Of a DNA stretch of 64,000 nucleotides, positions 63,236-64,000 are shown piece by piece. The notes below the pieces were generated by a model. The model was not told the origin of the DNA, made no database searches, and worked only from the letters and a program-made list of their open reading frames with translations. The DNA lies in contig OX457053.1 in assembly GCA_949752735.1 (NCBI GenBank), forward strand, positions 23,042,047-23,106,046, given 5' to 3'. The stretch is from Lumbricus terrestris (taxonomy: Eukaryota > Annelida > Clitellata > Crassiclitellata > Lumbricidae). How positions within the stretch are numbered: the stretch's first letter is position 1; each line of letters starts with the position of its first letter. Both the position numbers and the translations under genes were made by a program.

Positions 63236-63493
63236 AGTTTATTTATTTCTCGCACTTGCCGTAACTCCCCTTCAAGCCCTCTGAGGACGTAACTCCCCTT
63301 CAAGCCCTCTCCTCAGAGGCGCTCATGACTACAGCTCGGACACTGCATCGGAGTTTCAAACCGACGCGCACGAGCAATTGCGAGTGAATGACTTGATCGA
63401 GGTCCTCACGCGGCGGCTTGAGGTGGATTCGAACCTGGAACCCTTCGACTCCAAGGCACCGAACCCACCACTACACCTGGCACACCACCGTGG
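63236..63493 (-). mobile_element. SINE of the GCGCCTCTGAGTAG family
   Basis: It is a minus-strand copy with the same order of motifs as the 61.2-kb copy. Its 3' end is modified by a short tandem duplication of CGTAACTCCCCTTCAAGCCC. Confidence 0.85.
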
Positions 63494-63502
63494 ATAAAAC
63501 TC

Positions 63503-63509
63503 GATTCTG

Positions 63510-63562
<53 letters not shown>
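63503..63562. repeat. (TA)n microsatellite
   Basis: A pure TA array directly beside the SINE head. Confidence 0.97.
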
Positions 63563-63564
<2 letters not shown>

Positions 63565-63774
63565 GCAGTTCGTGCGAATGGAAGCAATAATTATTGACTA
63601 TAATCTTGTGACTATAACTGAAATTTAATATAACGCCATTTCAGTGCAAACTGATCAGCTGCCTATTATTTTGCATATCATTGGTCTTAGTGTGCGTTGT
63701 AGATAATATCATGATCCCAGAGGCGACAGAAATAATGGTCCGAAGATAGGCAAAATATGGGGAAGGCATTATTG

Positions 63775-64000
63775 TGTGGCGCGATGTTGTAGTGGTGGTT
63801 TGGGTGCCTTGCAGCCTGAGGGTTGCAAGTTCGAATCCACCTCAAGCCACTGCGTATTGACCTTGGGCAAATTCTTCACTTGCAATTGCTCGTGCGCTTC
63901 GGCGTGAAACTCCGATGTAGTTTCCCGCTGTAGTCGGGAGCGCCTCTGAGTAGAAGAGAGAGCTTGAAGAGGCGCTATAGCAAATGCGAGAAATAAATAA
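63775..64000 (+). mobile_element. SINE of the GCGCCTCTGAGTAG family, AAATAAATAA tail
   Basis: The copy reaches the window edge with tail GAAATAAATAA. Heads GTTGTAGTGGTGG and GTTCGAATCCACC are clear. The 3' part reads GAGCGCCTCTGAGTAG, then GCTTGAAGAGGCGCTATAGC. Confidence 0.88.

Overview
The window is repeat-rich animal nuclear DNA, most likely from a marine invertebrate. No ordinary spliced host gene or functional RNA gene could be supported. Support for an animal source comes from long tetranucleotide and dinucleotide arrays, tRNA-derived SINEs, CR1/Jockey-type LINE pieces, Tc1/mariner elements, an LTR retroelement and an integrated Polinton/Maverick. The octamer TAGGCCTA and close variants recur in noncoding parts. 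The species cannot be named from the sequence.

Layout. 1-12 kb: simple-sequence arrays separated by unassigned DNA, with a 5'-truncated LINE fragment at 1.0-1.8 kb. 12.2-14.7 kb: a dispersed repeat, a SINE with an 11-bp target duplication, and a frameshifted gene copy. 14,740-33,030: a complete Polinton (adintovirus-like provirus) with 6-bp target duplications GCTACC on both sides. A 2.9-kb LINE sits inside its right terminal inverted repeat. 33.0-34.0 kb: the inverted partner of the 12.2-12.7 kb repeat, holding a 309-bp hAT-like MITE. 34-39.6 kb: minisatellites, microsatellites and one SINE. 39,687-49,330: an LTR element with apparently identical 2,267-bp LTRs, a gag-only coding capacity and no pol. 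50.3-58.9 kb: four Tc1/mariner-type elements, one with an intact DD37D transposase. 59-64 kb: microsatellites and a cluster of copies of one SINE family.

The Polinton encodes replication (protein-primed PolB), integration (retrovirus-like integrase with chromodomain), maturation (adenain-like protease), packaging (FtsK/HerA ATPase) and a virion set. The virion set is a double-jelly-roll major capsid protein, a penton-like minor capsid protein, two C1q-headed fibre-like proteins, a parvovirus-type PLA2 protein and several small structural proteins, two of which carry protease-type cleavage motifs. Almost every start codon directly follows an A/T-rich TAAAATG-like motif, which suggests a virus-like promoter. 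All main reading frames look intact. The integrase is odd: it has no in-frame ATG before its catalytic core and a short Asp-Glu spacing.

The most notable items are the provirus and its peculiarities (candidate -1 frameshift into the integrase, a fusion gene made by tandem duplication, duplicated fibres, TIRs built on a 30-bp palindrome repeat), the pol-less LTR element whose gag frame starts inside its LTR, and the nesting of the Polinton inside what may be a larger transposon.
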